A stretch of DNA of 64,000 bases from Cruorifilaria tuberocauda (Eukaryota > Nematoda > Chromadorea > Rhabditida > Onchocercidae), in contig JABVXU010000135.1 of the NCBI GenBank assembly GCA_013365365.1, forward strand, positions 62,001-126,000. Direction: 5' to 3'. A program made the translations under genes and the position numbers. Each line of letters starts with the position of its first letter. The stretch's first letter is position 1. The notes under the pieces are model-generated. The model was not told the origin of the DNA. It worked only from the letters and a program-made list of their open reading frames with translations, and did not search any database. Of the stretch, positions 14,406 to 27,003 are shown piece by piece.

Positions 14406-15886
14406 ACCATTGTCGGGACACTGCCTTCTCTATTCCAGCCTACAACTCCTTGACATCTCCTACACTCACCTCTCTCTCTCAATACGTTGTTCACTGCTAG
14501 CTACACTATAACATAACAACTATCATGGATCAATAACCAGTAGTTTCATATGCTTTAGGGCTATACTGTGACTTTACCAAGTATTATTGCTACTGCCATG
14601 ATTACTATTGTAACTATCGGACTATCACTATAACTCTTACTACTTGCTACCATTACAGCAACGATTATCATAAATATTGCTGTTTAAAGGTGAAAAATGG
14701 AGAAGGGAGACTGATTAGCTAAGAAGCAAAACTAAGAGCGAAGTCGATCCTGAAGGAGGATAGCAATTTTGCGTTTGCCGTATGACGACAGGAAATTCTG
14801 CAGAGGAATGTGAGGCACGAAGGAAGTTAATCATCTAATCACTTGACCAGTCCTGAAAGAAACTGTCATCTATCGGTAGCAATTTCTCATCCTTCTTACT
14901 CTTCTCTCTTTCTTCCTATCCTTCTTCACCTTATTAAAATATTAGAATATTTAGATGGAACTATAAATTGCTCGGTCATAACTGAACATTAGGAAGTTAA
15001 AAGTTTTGAGTATCAAACTGGATCCTCAAACCAGAACGATACTAATTCGAATTTCACTCATTATTAGCCTGAAGATTCATTAAAAGTTCTCTACAAAGTT
15101 ATACACTGTTAGTTACTAATATTGTGCATATTTTATATATAGGATTCTTAGGTACTGCTGAAAAGTGATCATATATCGAGCCCAGTCGTAAGTTTAACTC
15201 TATTTTATCTTTTCCTTTTTCTGAATGTTATTTATTATACGAATGATTTCCTTAAATTCTTTCTGTTCCCTTCACTTCATATCATCTTACTCTTTATTGA
15301 TTACATCATAATTGTTGAATAAGTATATTGAGGAAGTAATATCATTATCTTTATCGCTGTTTCTCAGAAACAGATAATGCATTTGGAATTCACTATCTAG
15401 CAAAATTTTTTTTTAATCAAATTTACATTGAAAAGTCCTACTGACATATGCCTATTTCTGGACTCTTCATGACGTCACTACTCATTTCTAAAATATTTTA
15501 TATTTCATTAATTTCATTCACTTTTTAAATATCTCCTTACATCATCTCATCTGCATCTGCAATGCATATGACATCATACACGAACCTATAAGTTATCGGA
15601 TTCTGAATTTGATAAAATAGGCTGAAAATAGTCGTAATTCATAATTACTGGAGCTGTTTTTATTTCTGTTATTGATGAACCAAGATCACAATTATTGATG
15701 GATCTATAATCATAAAATCGTATTTGAGAATTTGGAAGTGATTTCAGCTGATCACACGGCATTCATAGTTTCTTGAATCCATAAACAAACGATCATTTAA
15801 ATATGTATTGATCTATATTTCCAGTAGCGAAGAAAAGCTTAAAGTCTATATAATCAGGTTTCAATCTATACCTGAAAAAAGCAAAA

Positions 15887-15922
15887 TATAAAAATTGACA
15901 AACACACACTTAATGCATGAGA
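15887..15922. repeat. dispersed short repeat, copy 2
   Basis: Second copy of the 36-37 bp repeat described at 12532. Confidence 0.6.
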
Positions 15923-17266
15923 TATAAAGGAATAATAAACAGAAAAAAAAACCTTTTGATTGAATGCAAATGGCTCTTCATTAGTGAAAGATAACTAAAG
16001 AGAGAAGAAAGTGCTTGTCGTCATATATTTCTAATATAATAAAATATTATTCAAGAAGTTCTTGACTGTTCCCGAGAAAAAGACCAGAACTAAAGGCACT
16101 TTATTTTATTTTTTTCACTGCAGTTCTATACGGACAAATTCATAAAGTTAGCGAATTGTCGAGTAGGATATTCAGTGATATTCCATATTCACTGTAGCAT
16201 TTCCGTCTATATTGGAGCATGTCAGCTTAATTATAACTTAATTGAGATGTTCTAAAACAGGAGGTTCATTCATGCGTTTCGTGATACTCCCTTCTATCAA
16301 TCAAATAGCTCGTTTAATCAAACACTTTTGTTGAATTATCAATGACCCGACTCTACTAAATTTTGTTGATTAGCATGTCTCAACGGTCACCAGATATAAG
16401 CAAAATATGCTATTGAATGAGTACTAGAGTGAATCTATTAGATGAATTAAAAAAAATAATGACATGGAATCGATCAGAATGAATCAAATCAAAATAACTA
16501 TGTCAAATTCTTACCTTAAATGTAAAATTTGACTGAGATTTGCTAATAAATACGGCAAATATTCATGTTGATCTCTCACGATATTTAATTCTTTTCATAT
16601 TACTCAAAGCGGTACTGAAAGAGATGGAGTGGTAGTTTTCACATATCAAATTTGATTCCTCACCAACGAAATAGCGTTCTTATCATCTACAGAAAATAAA
16701 ACAATCCAAAACGTCGGATTTCTTTAAGCTATGCAATATGACACCTTGACAGATTTCCGTGTTTATTTTCAACATTACAAAAATAGAACAGAATCATAAT
16801 ATCCACAAATAGTTTACTCAAAACGTATACGACTTTATACCATGCCGAATAAAAAGAAAGATAACAGGGTAACAATGATGTATATATATTCTCTTTTGCT
16901 AAAGTCGGAATGATGGACCATTTTCGGGAATTACTTCAGTTTACAATTGCGAAGTGCAGTAAATATATTGGATGTAATGTGAATTAGGGTGGAATCTTGT
17001 GATATCAAAATAAAATTTCTTATGTCGTTAAAATAGCAGACTTTATATTCATTGAAATTTTTATTAAGCAACGGTATATTGTTGTGAGATGGTGTATAAG
17101 GATCGATGAAAATAGAATGGAAATAGTATTCGAAGATTCCTGCAATACCATTGGTTCATTTATTTTGTAAAGAGAATTGTTTCTTATTAATAAACTTACA
17201 AAATCAATGATGATAAAATTAGTTGTGAAAGTTAATTAAATCACTTCATCTTTCATATTTTATTTA

Positions 17267-17377
17267 TTAGTTGCACTCATTCTTTCTAATTGCTGTTGTA
17301 ATAGACTCTTCTTGACTGTCCAAATCTTCTACATCTTTTCTTGGCTTATCTTTACATCCATACACATTCAAATCAAG
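17267..17377 (-). CDS. orphan terminal exon of an unrecognised gene
   Basis: After the acceptor GTACTTCAG, a phase-0 exon codes for 36 hydrophilic residues (LDLNVYGCKDKPRKDVEDLD then SQEESITTAIRKNEC) and ends at TAA, with AATAAA overlapping and just beyond the stop. Composition and signals look like a real 3' exon. The upstream exon is unknown. One option is a donor within the next gene's second exon (GCTTCA|GTTATC, phase 0), which would make this an alternative 3' end of that gene. Confidence 0.4.
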   Translation of the reverse strand, partial: LDLNVYGCKDKPRKDVEDLDSQEESITTAIRKNECN

Positions 17378-17920
17378 CTGAAGTACAAAAAAAGCAAAAA
17401 ACTATATAATCCATCTAAAATATTTCATAATAAAATACAGCAGCAATAATCAATAACTTTCAGTGTGAAAAGAAGTTTGATAATGAAAAATTCCACATAC
17501 GAATAATAAGAATTCCACCTGACATTCATTTGAATTGTAACATAAAATGATCTTTTATAAGGACTTGAAGTCAATTTTTACTTGTCAGGAAGTTTTTAAA
17601 AGTAACATTGAAAGCTTTAATTTCAAATTAACATGCACTTGCATCTTTTATATTTTGTTGCTGCTTCTCTCCATTTTAGAGCTTGAGATGATCTATCTAC
17701 TCCTGAATGATTGCTTCTTTTTTGTTCGCTGACGTCGTTTATGATTATCAATTTTTCATTCATTTCCCTACCGATTAATTCATGAATTTTTTCGATTAAT
17801 TAATGAATCCAATTATTTTAGGGATATCAGATTTTACATGCAATGGAAGTTTTTGATAAATTAAATTTGTTTTTATTATAGTAAATTAAAAAGGATTAAA
17901 TTTTAAAGCAGTTGATATCA

Positions 17921-20635
17921 TTATATCTTTTCTGGCAATTTCTCCGTGATAACTGAAGCGGTGATTGGCAGATTATTTCCATTATTCCCATTCTCCTTTG
18001 CGGTAGGAGTAAAACGTCTTTTAACGGCAGAATTTGAAAAGATTTTAGGAGAGTATTGGACTGAAGTCCTAACATCTTTTTACCCTTCTTTAGCATCTCG
18101 GTAGGCATTTTTCATATTTTCTCAATAAAATTTATTAGATGAAATAACAAAATAGGAGGATGAATTATGTGGACAAAGATTTGTAAAAATAATTATAAGA
18201 ATAGAATATTTATTCTTAATAATATATAACTCGCAAGATAAGGGAACAATCTTCTTTTCAGTATAGCTTTACTCAAAAGGTATTATTTTCAGTAGTGATC
18301 ATCGTAGCTGATTTTATATTGGATACTTCGATTAAACTTTCTGCTTTTCTTTTCTATCTTAACTATCTTATATATTGTGGACATTTAATCAACAAGAAGG
18401 GACGAATCAACTGAATGAAAACTAAGTTGTCTTACTTAAAATACATCCTTGCATTGAACTTCGCATTATTATTTTCTATTTTTACAAAAGGATAATTTCA
18501 ATAAAAATTTCATTAGTGTTCGTTGTATTAACGATTAATAAATAACATCAAAATTTATAATAAATAATAATATTTTAATTAAAAAAGATAACAGGATCAA
18601 AAATTTATAAAAAATGATTGAGAACTGTTAGGTGTAACAGAAAAATTCATTTATTTTCAATTTAAAATAAGCCATATAAGGACTAACAACTAATTTACTG
18701 ATAAATTCATGACTGTCCGGAAAGTAATAAACGCCAATGATTAATACGATAAAAGAGGAATAGGAAAATGCTTGGTTCGGATTAAACTGCAACACATTGA
18801 TAGCCATGGCACTTTAAAAAACAGTGACAGGGTGAATTTTTCGTTACATTATGAGCACATTAACAATAAATAGTACACTGCACTTAGTGCTTTAACCAGT
18901 ATCATTACAATCTTATCAATTTGCTGTTTATCAATAGCAAATTCTCTAGCAATTTTTCATTAGAATACTGTTTCAACTTATCTTTCTACATTTTCCAATT
19001 TGAATGGTCATAATTCACTTCAAAAAGAACCTAAATTCCAGTAATGCATAAACATTAATAAATGTTTTGAACTTGACTATGATCCTACAATCTCATTCAA
19101 TTTCCTTCCAAATTCAAAAAATGAAAAATATTCAGGTAGTTCTGAATGTTTGCCTCGCGCAAAGTAACGTTATTCAAATCGTTACAAAGTTTGAAGCAAG
19201 CAATTCATTATCGTAACAAAATTTTAACAAGATTTTCAACAAATTTCACCAAGAATTTATAAAAGTATTATCTAACAATTTGACGTACTGAAGATGGCAA
19301 AAATTCCTTTATTGAATGTTCTATTGGAGATGACTCGAAAACAAGCGGAAAACAAAACTTTTTAAGATTAACGTATAGAAATTCAGCAAAAAAAAATTCT
19401 ATTTTAAGAACATATACCTATATATTATGTATTAGTTTACATCGATTTTATTTACTTATTGAAATTCATCAACTTATGAAATTAATCATAGTTCAGTTAG
19501 CTTTTTCTTAACTGAAATAAATTCCCAAAATTACAAAAACATTCGAAAAGAAGGATCAAAAGCAGTTGTTCCAATTAGTTCCATTTTGATGTACCCCAGC
19601 AAAACGTTTCCATGAAGATCTTATTCCATTTAGATTAGTTTGAATAATTTCAGTATGATTGCTCAAAAGAAAATCGTTAACCCTAATAAAAATAACAATA
19701 AATTTCAAAACTTAAGCTCCAGAATCGCCGAAAAGTTTTTCCAAAGATAGAAAGGAAACAATTCCATTTAGATGGCGAATGGCGAAGATAAATAACTGCA
19801 CAATAAGAAGAATAAATAAAATTAAGAGAGAAATGAGAAGTGGCGGGAAGAGTAAATGTTTGCTTAAGAAAGTCATAAATGCAGAAGATATTCACTTTAT
19901 ATTTATTTTATATTAGAAGAACCATATAAAAAAATTCCGAACAACCAACAAATTTGCAAAAGTTCAGTTAAAAGAGTCCCATCCAACAACAAAATTTGTC
20001 TGAAATCCGTGAATTGCTGAAGGAAATCGAATTATATGGAATAATTTAATGCTGATATATCCATGTTTTCCAAAGTTCTAAGATACAGTAATAATTGATT
20101 TTGTAATAACTTCATTCTCAATATATAGCTTTGCCGGGATAGCCCTCAAGAAGACTATCCATTTAAATTTTCATTTTTAAGGCATCGTTTCAGAACTACA
20201 CTTTATCATCGATTTCTCATCTTCCTAATCCTTAGAATACTACGATTAAACATGAATTAATAATCAGTAATGATATTTAAGTAACTGTGAAAGATGAGAT
20301 ATTCCGTATATTCCCTTAGAATGTTACTAACAATTTGTAATGACATTCATCAATGCCTGTTAGAAATTGGCAAACTTCCAAAAAAAAGATGCAATTTGTA
20401 AGAAAATATTTGGATGGACAGCAAATGATATTTTTCGAAGGACTTATGATGATCATTCAATGAATGTTGGAATCTATTTTATTAAAGACCTGACCAAAAA
20501 ACTGAAATCATCCTTCTTTTGATACTTCTAATTGAGAACCGATTATCAAATTCAATACTTTTCCCGACGATGCAAGCACGACTCAACAGAATGAGTGTTC
20601 ATTTCAACTTCGGCGCTGGTCAAATGTCCACTCAT
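17921..20635 (-). CDS. possible two-exon gene, 74 aa, unknown function
   Basis: Exon 1 (20559-20635) starts MSGHLTSAEVEMNTHSVESC and ends at donor AA|GTATTG in phase 2. Exon 2 (17921-18068) follows acceptor TGTTAG with one base and codes for a basic, Asn-rich tail (SNSAVKRRFTPTAKENGNNG, ending TEKLPEKI) and TAA. AATAAA lies 44 nt downstream at 17872-17877. The phase match and poly(A) signal support the model; the 2.5-kb intron and lack of a recognised family weaken it. Immediately upstream of exon 2 in the same frame is another coding-looking block (MKNAYRDAKEG) separated by one in-frame TAA, so exon 2 may really start further upstream, or the locus may be partly decayed. Confidence 0.35.
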
Positions 20636-20900
20636 AACTAACCAGTTAGCTTTTGACAATATGCAGCAATTCTCTTCATTTTTTCTTGGTTCCAATTAAA
20701 ACTTCCTAAACATAGTCTTTCTCTACTACCCCTTGCTACTTTACAATCACGAAGTACCAGGATAAGATTTTATAAATATTATTCCTATTATAAATTCACT
20801 TGTTGATGTTTCAATAATTTTTTTTAGAAATATCTGAAAACAGAAATAGGGATAGGATTTTATTGGTGATGCGAAACTAGATATTTCATTTGAAATAGAT

Positions 20901-20978
20901 AATTTATTATATAAATTTGGTTATTATTACTGTATAGGAAATTTATTATATAAATTTGGTTATTATTACTGTATAGGA
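20901..20978. repeat. exact 39-bp tandem duplication
   Basis: The 39-bp unit at 20901-20939 is repeated without any change at 20940-20978. The identity of the two copies suggests a recent event. Confidence 0.9.
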
Positions 20979-21974
20979 ACAATCGTTATCATTTTTGGGA
21001 CAAATTTCGATAACATCAAAAGATAGAAGATAACAATTACTAGCGATAAATCAATGGAGTGGTGTTGTTAAAATATTAATTAAAGAAGGTTCAATGTTAG
21101 GAAAACTTTGCAAGGGTAAAAAATAAATAAAACACAAAAATAGTTCATACCACGGAGTTAATTCTGTAAAAAGAAATTCAAATGCACGTGATTCGATTAG
21201 TGCGTTACAACGTATGAACTGATGAAATTTTTCAGTTTTAAAATTTTGCACTTTATTTTATATGAAAACTGTGCTTATTTATTAAATTTAAAGTAAATTT
21301 CAATGTTGATGGACGCCTAGTGGAAACCTGCTCCAACAAGTATTGCAGAATGAAATTCGTTGGAAGTATGCTGTTTGCATCATTTGTTCATCGTTGATGA
21401 TAGGTGAGTGCCCCGAATGCCATAATGTCATCTCAATCCCTTGAAATACTGCAATTTTGTTAACAGTTTATGGAATTTGATAAGTGGTAGGATTTCTAGG
21501 TGTTTCACAGTTAGTAAATAAATAGGCTTCTTTTAGATGCAGAAAATGATCATATAATTTTTCCATTTCAATATTTTTATTAATGTAATTTCCATAGTTT
21601 TATAATTTTTCAAATATTAAAACTGCCTTCGTTAATAAAGAAAACACTTTCATTTAATTTTTATCATTTATCATCTCTAGTTCTTTTTAATTAATTAATT
21701 TGCTCGTTTAGGAAGGTGGGGTAAATTTATTCTTATAAATTACAATGTAGCATTATTTGTTCAACGGATTGCTAAGATAAGCAATAGTACTTGTTCATTT
21801 GTGTTTACAGTTAGGAGTAAATTTACACCTTTTATGCTATCTACTGATCTTAAAATGAACATATTGAAAAGAGTATTCATTAGTTCCTCAAAATCTCCAT
21901 CATCACTTGAATAAAGAAGTTTCAAAATCTGGAAAGTACAAGTAAAATAAGTGTTTTATTGATATGGAGCTATA

Positions 21975-22108
21975 ATGTTTATCAAACACATTGATTTTTC
22001 TCATTTCGCCTCTTCCAATGAATCACATGCGGAAAGCAAGAGCAAAAACAATTCTGAAGTGGAACAGGCTTCTCTCATCACATTTTTGCCAATTTTTACT
22101 TTAAACAG
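21975..22108 (+). CDS. candidate first exon of an unrecognised gene
   Basis: ATG at 21975 opens 44 codons (MFIKHIDFSHFASSNESHAE, then a Ser/Lys/Glu-rich stretch and a short hydrophobic end ITFLPIFTLN) and ends at a strong donor AACAG|GTAAGTG in phase 2. The amino-acid make-up is unlike the AT-rich noise around it. The next exon is unclear: an acceptor at 22192 (TTTCCAG) keeps the frame open for a further 30 or so codons to a TAG near 22285, or the exon may feed the gene ending at 28311 through an exon I did not find. Confidence 0.35.
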
Positions 22109-22765
22109 GTAAGTGAATGAAAAGTAATGATGTGCATGTAATACGCAAACATTTTTATGTCTTGTGCACTACTGCCACAAATTTTCCAGAGGGGAATTGC
22201 ATCAGAATCAACAAGGTTTATTCAAAACTTTGTTAAGATTCCGTCCATTCTATGCAATCATCTTTAAATATCCCGACAAATATATCCGTTAGCATACCAG
22301 TTAATCAGTGATAAATGATATCTAAAAATGGAATAGTTTAATTTTAAGTTAAAACTAAACTAGTGTAATAAAGAAAGAATAGTCGTCAAGTTTAACCAAA
22401 ACTTTTTGAATTTTTCAATGATAAAATTTGACAATAAAACAGTTTAAGTGATGATAATTCACAATTCTTATATTTTTTTGTGCATTTTGGCAAATCCATA
22501 GCGAAAGCATATATGATTGACTATTGTAGAACGTGAAAATTGAGCGCTTCATAAGCAACTGTACAAACGAAGCGCTGTGCTGTATGTGAAACGATGACAG
22601 TGTGGTGCATTACAAAACGTATCGTCGTCTTCCGTTTCTTTCTATCGTACAAAATTGTATTTGTGACTGTCTCACGATCGAAAACTGCCGAATTTTTTTA
22701 TGATAATAAAGCGATGTAAACATCTCGTGTGCTTATTCAGCCATCCTTTCTTGTTTCACGTTCAG

Positions 22766-22924
22766 ACAGATGCTTTTGTCAATAAAAGCATTCGTTTTGT
22801 TGGTTTGGAAGGTCATGAAACTGAGGTTCCTTATCATACACTGAAATTTGAAACGAATAAAAAAAAAAACGAAAAAATGTCTCTGTCTTTAACGACACAC
22901 AATCTTGCCAAACCTTCAACATGA
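22766..22924 (+). CDS. candidate coding exon, unknown
   Basis: After the acceptor CACGTTCAG the frame reads TDAFVNKSIRFVGLEGHETE, then VPYHTLKFETN and a lysine-rich end, stopping at TGA after 53 codons. The first part reads as folded protein. An ATG at 22700 in the same frame would give a 74-residue protein without splicing. A donor at GAG|GTTCCT would end the exon in phase 0, which fits the phase-0 start of the exon at 27004. Not recognised. Confidence 0.3.
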   Translation, partial: TDAFVNKSIRFVGLEGHETEVPYHTLKFETNKKKNEKMSLSLTTHNLAKPST

Positions 22925-25900
22925 GATGGTATATTTTTTGTTAACAGTCGCATGCGACTGACTATTGCTGAATTTAATTTTTTTAAATATTAATTGAAGT
23001 TTCAAAATCAATTGTTGAGCATTAAATTCAGTTTTTGAATCCTACTCTTTCGTCTGCAGTGACCTAAATATTTAGAATTATTGCTAGCAAGAAGTCAGTC
23101 ATCCTAAACTTTAGAAAATAGTTCCATTATTCCAATCCTGGAAAACAATTAGTCGGCTTTTTCGACTTCTTATTTCTCAGCAATAATTTGTTTATAGCAT
23201 TACTAAGATGAATTGGTCTGTATTTTATCTCTAGAGAATTCCGACAAATTTGTTTTCCATTGTGGATTTTTGAGAAATAAGTAGATTTTACTGTTGTACA
23301 TAGTTACCTCCATTCCCTTGTTTTGAACTTTTTTTTCGTTTTGATAGAGGATTAATACAGTGATTGGAAATTAAGTATTAGAGTTAATGGTAGGGAATGA
23401 AAAAGAATAAATGAAAATTTTCAGAAAAGTAATTACGAAATGAATGCAGTTGTTCATACAGTACAGAAAATGTTTTTGCAAGGACACGCTCATTTGCCAT
23501 CCGCCATCTATATCTATCCAGTTAGATTCGTGTTATCCTATCTGCCCTATATTTCTCTCTCTCAAGTTTTTCAGTCAAATCACGTGAGTTTTATCTCTAT
23601 TTGTACTTCCCAGCATAGAATTTTTTAGTTTTAACCCACCCATTCATTTTTGAATTACAGTTCATAATGTCTGTTAAGCCAGTCAGTTTAACTTCAGTTT
23701 TAACTAATAGCCAATCTCTCGACCGGTTAACTTTCCAATTTTATCCTTAACAGGATCGTCGAAGTTCATGGATTTGTATGGAAGTCATCTTTATATGGAT
23801 CAGTTTGTCGTATTTTGTTGCATTTATCGGCTTAGCATTTTTCTTTTGTCTATTCCAACCTCCAATTATATTTAGTTCTTTTTTTTTTTCTTGGGTAAAG
23901 CAGCTGAATTCCTTTTAGAGATTATTAAGGCCATTTAAAGTTTCGAATTTGTTTAAATTACCTGAAAAAATCGATATCGATAAAAAAATCACATCTCACA
24001 CGGTATGCGAAGATATAATAAACAAAGTACACCATCATTTTCGAAGTTGCAATTTCCAATTTCACGATTCCATAGTCAAACCATTATTGTGAAAATGCTA
24101 TCCTCAGTTCAAATAGCTAGGTCATCCTAAAAATTTTCGAGGAGGTGTCATTCTAAGTAGTAGTGCCGCAGGTAACAACAATTGAGTTTACCTGCTCTCT
24201 GCTACTTAACATGACTATCCATGCTTGAATAATTAACTCGCCTTATCCGTAGGAATTCGATTTTGTTCAAGTCGAAATTCATTCCTTACACGTGATGTCT
24301 AAGCATTCACTATTTGTATTATTTCAAGTTATATGGTATAAGTGAATAATCCACCATAATAATAATAATTGAAGGGAAGAAAAAGCTAGGAATAAATAAT
24401 CAGAAATATGAGAAAAATAACTTCATCCATGTTATTTCCCATTGGGATAATTCCACATTTTTCGAGAAAAATTTAAGCTCACAAAACTATCTTGCAGAAA
24501 TATGGAAAATCAATACACACAGCCCTAAAAATAGTGCTCTTTCCCATTATTTCTTTGCCTTTTGCATTTGACTACCCTCATTTTTCTCTTTTTTTCTTTT
24601 TTCTTTCAATAAACATGTTAGTCCCATCCATTAAGGTGCAAACCTCGAATCTTTGAATGAGTTTAATGAAAGATAATCGAGAAAGAACATATCAACTCTA
24701 TTCACTTTTATAGATGCAAATATCTCCAATTCATTAGCAATGTTTCTCTCGTTTGATAAAAAGGGTCAAAGTTTGAAATGTTAACCAATGTATGATTTAG
24801 GAAATCTTTTTTGATCATAGGCCAGCCAACAGAACATTCATTGATAAACTACGTAAAAATGAGCTGGTGAAGTAAGGTGTATTTTTCCAAAATCAAAATT
24901 TGTTTTTATTTTCATCAAAGATTGATGAAAATAATGTCACGAATTCTGATCTTATGTCTTTTAGAACTATTTCAAAATCAAAAAAGCACGGCGAGTAGCA
25001 CTCAGCAAACTGAAACTTTAAAGCTCTCTATTGACGCTTCTTAAGCCTTGCTAATGAAAATGCTATTCACCAATAAATTATGGGCGGGGACATGATGATA
25101 TGAATAGAGGAATGACTTTATCACTGATAACTTTCCAGTATGATAAGAAGAGGGAATATAAAACATGTAGCCAAGCCTTTTTTAATTATTGTCTCATTTT
25201 TAGCATATTACATTCTTATAACAATAAATGTGTAATTTATATAATGAATTATTTTATTACAATAAATTCGTTTTGAAATAATATTTTATGTGACTTCAGA
25301 AATCTTAAGAATTGATTATTCGGATCTATGCCTAATCCGAAAACCTTTATCAAGTTTAATTCATTTAACATGAAGAAATAAAATCTTCTACTCTTTTAAT
25401 AGACTCTTACGTCTCCATCTATTCTGTTGTACTCAACAGCTTACATCCATCTAAATTATTTTGCTATGTTTTGGTGATTATTCTTTGTTAGTTTTAATAA
25501 CGCCAACAAGCAGCTTTTTTCAACAACACAAAGATTTAAATTCTTTAAATTACTTCAGAACGATCCTGTTGTCCACTTGCAATGTTATCTTACAATTCAA
25601 ACTTCTTGGCAGAAAGTTATAAACGGACATTTCTCTATTTTCTGCCGCTTTACTTTTAAGTTGAAAAATATGAAAATGCTGCTCACTATTATTCTCGCTT
25701 ACTTTGGCAGCTGAAACAACTTTTCCTGATGATCACGAGCAATCACGCTTATTATTCATACGACAAACAAAACTCTATGGCAAAAGGCTAGTCCCTTCAT
25801 CCTCCCTGGATTCTAAACTACTACTGTTAAAAAGCCAGAAATGACCACAAATCCAGTCATTTCAAAACTGTGTATTGAGGGAAATATTACCTTTGACATT

Positions 25901-27003
25901 CCAATTTGCCATCAAAATCCATTACTAATTCAGAAAAAAGCAAAAATCTACCTATTTCAATATAATACACCCTATAAAGGCAATTTTGTACTGAAATCAC
26001 AGAACTTCACTGCCAAGTAGGAGCTCCTTGAAATTTTAATGTTAAGATGAATGTTCTTCATTTCATTCATAGAAAATAGATTTAAAAACATGGGATATGC
26101 CGCTATAAGTGAATAAGCTTTGAAATGAATACACTGCCACTTTGAAAAACTTATTTCCATCCTACGGAAATAGCTAACGGTTGTTTCAACTTATTTTTTC
26201 GAGAATAAAAAAATCAAATGAGATTTAAAAAAATGTGAAACTTCCTGATTAATTTTATACAAGCAAGCAATGTCGTGAATTTTTTTTTGATTCGGGATAC
26301 TGACAAACAAAATTTGTAATGAAATTTGGATTAGACTGATGTCGCTGATTTAAGTGAAGGTTGACTTGCGTGGAGATTTCTTGCGGACGGATTCGTACAG
26401 GAGGAAACTGCAGGATTGTGGTACGGGAAGAGTGGAATAAAAGTTCATTATTGTAAAACAGTAATAATATTACAGACACCGATTGTGATTGAAGTTGTGA
26501 AAACTCCTTCACTACTACTATCATGGTCTTTTACTAGATAAATTTTGTAAGGATGAGATTACTAAGATGGGAAATTTTTGATAAACATTATTGTTGGATT
26601 AGTTATCTGAACAAGGATAAGCCGTCAGAGAAAGTATTGACCTAAGAAAAAATAGAGATGAATAAACAATTTACGATGAGAATATCTGGTATATGTGTTA
26701 GTAAAAAATGTTTTGCATTTTACAAATAATTTATAAAGGATAAAGAATCGAAATATTTATAATTAAAAATTAGTCTCGAGAAAATTTTCAATGAGCAAAG
26801 GAGAGCAGATATATTTTAAAATAACATATATTTTTCTTTTGTTGTTTTCTGTTTTTTTGGATCAAAAGGTTGCCAAGTAGAAGTAGAAATCAATCAAATT
26901 GCTGTAAACACTATCATCATTTCGGAGTGTAAATAATCTCGAAATTTATGACACAATAAATGAGAAGACAAAATAATGTTAACATTCAAACCTGTTATTT
27001 CAG
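22925..27003. other. gene-poor stretch or long intron
   Basis: No supported exon. It may be intron of the gene that ends at 28311 if its 5' exons are those near 22 kb. A minus-strand open frame at 26255-26524 (89 codons) has a locally higher GC stretch (PPVRIRPQEISTQVNLHLNQ) but no splice partner. Confidence 0.4.

Larger units (their letters stand above)
11352..17266. other. gene-poor AT-rich stretch
   Basis: No coding exon could be supported. Open frames at 11591, 12358, 13563 and 13935 lack partner splice sites. The missing 5' exon or exons and promoter of the PH-actin gene should lie at its left end. It contains a dispersed repeat pair and a triplet microsatellite listed separately. Confidence 0.45.

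Noticed and set aside
22543..22576. Perfect 8-bp inverted repeat (AGCGCTTC with GAAGCGCT)
   Set aside because: Too short, with an 18-base spacer, to argue for function without conservation.
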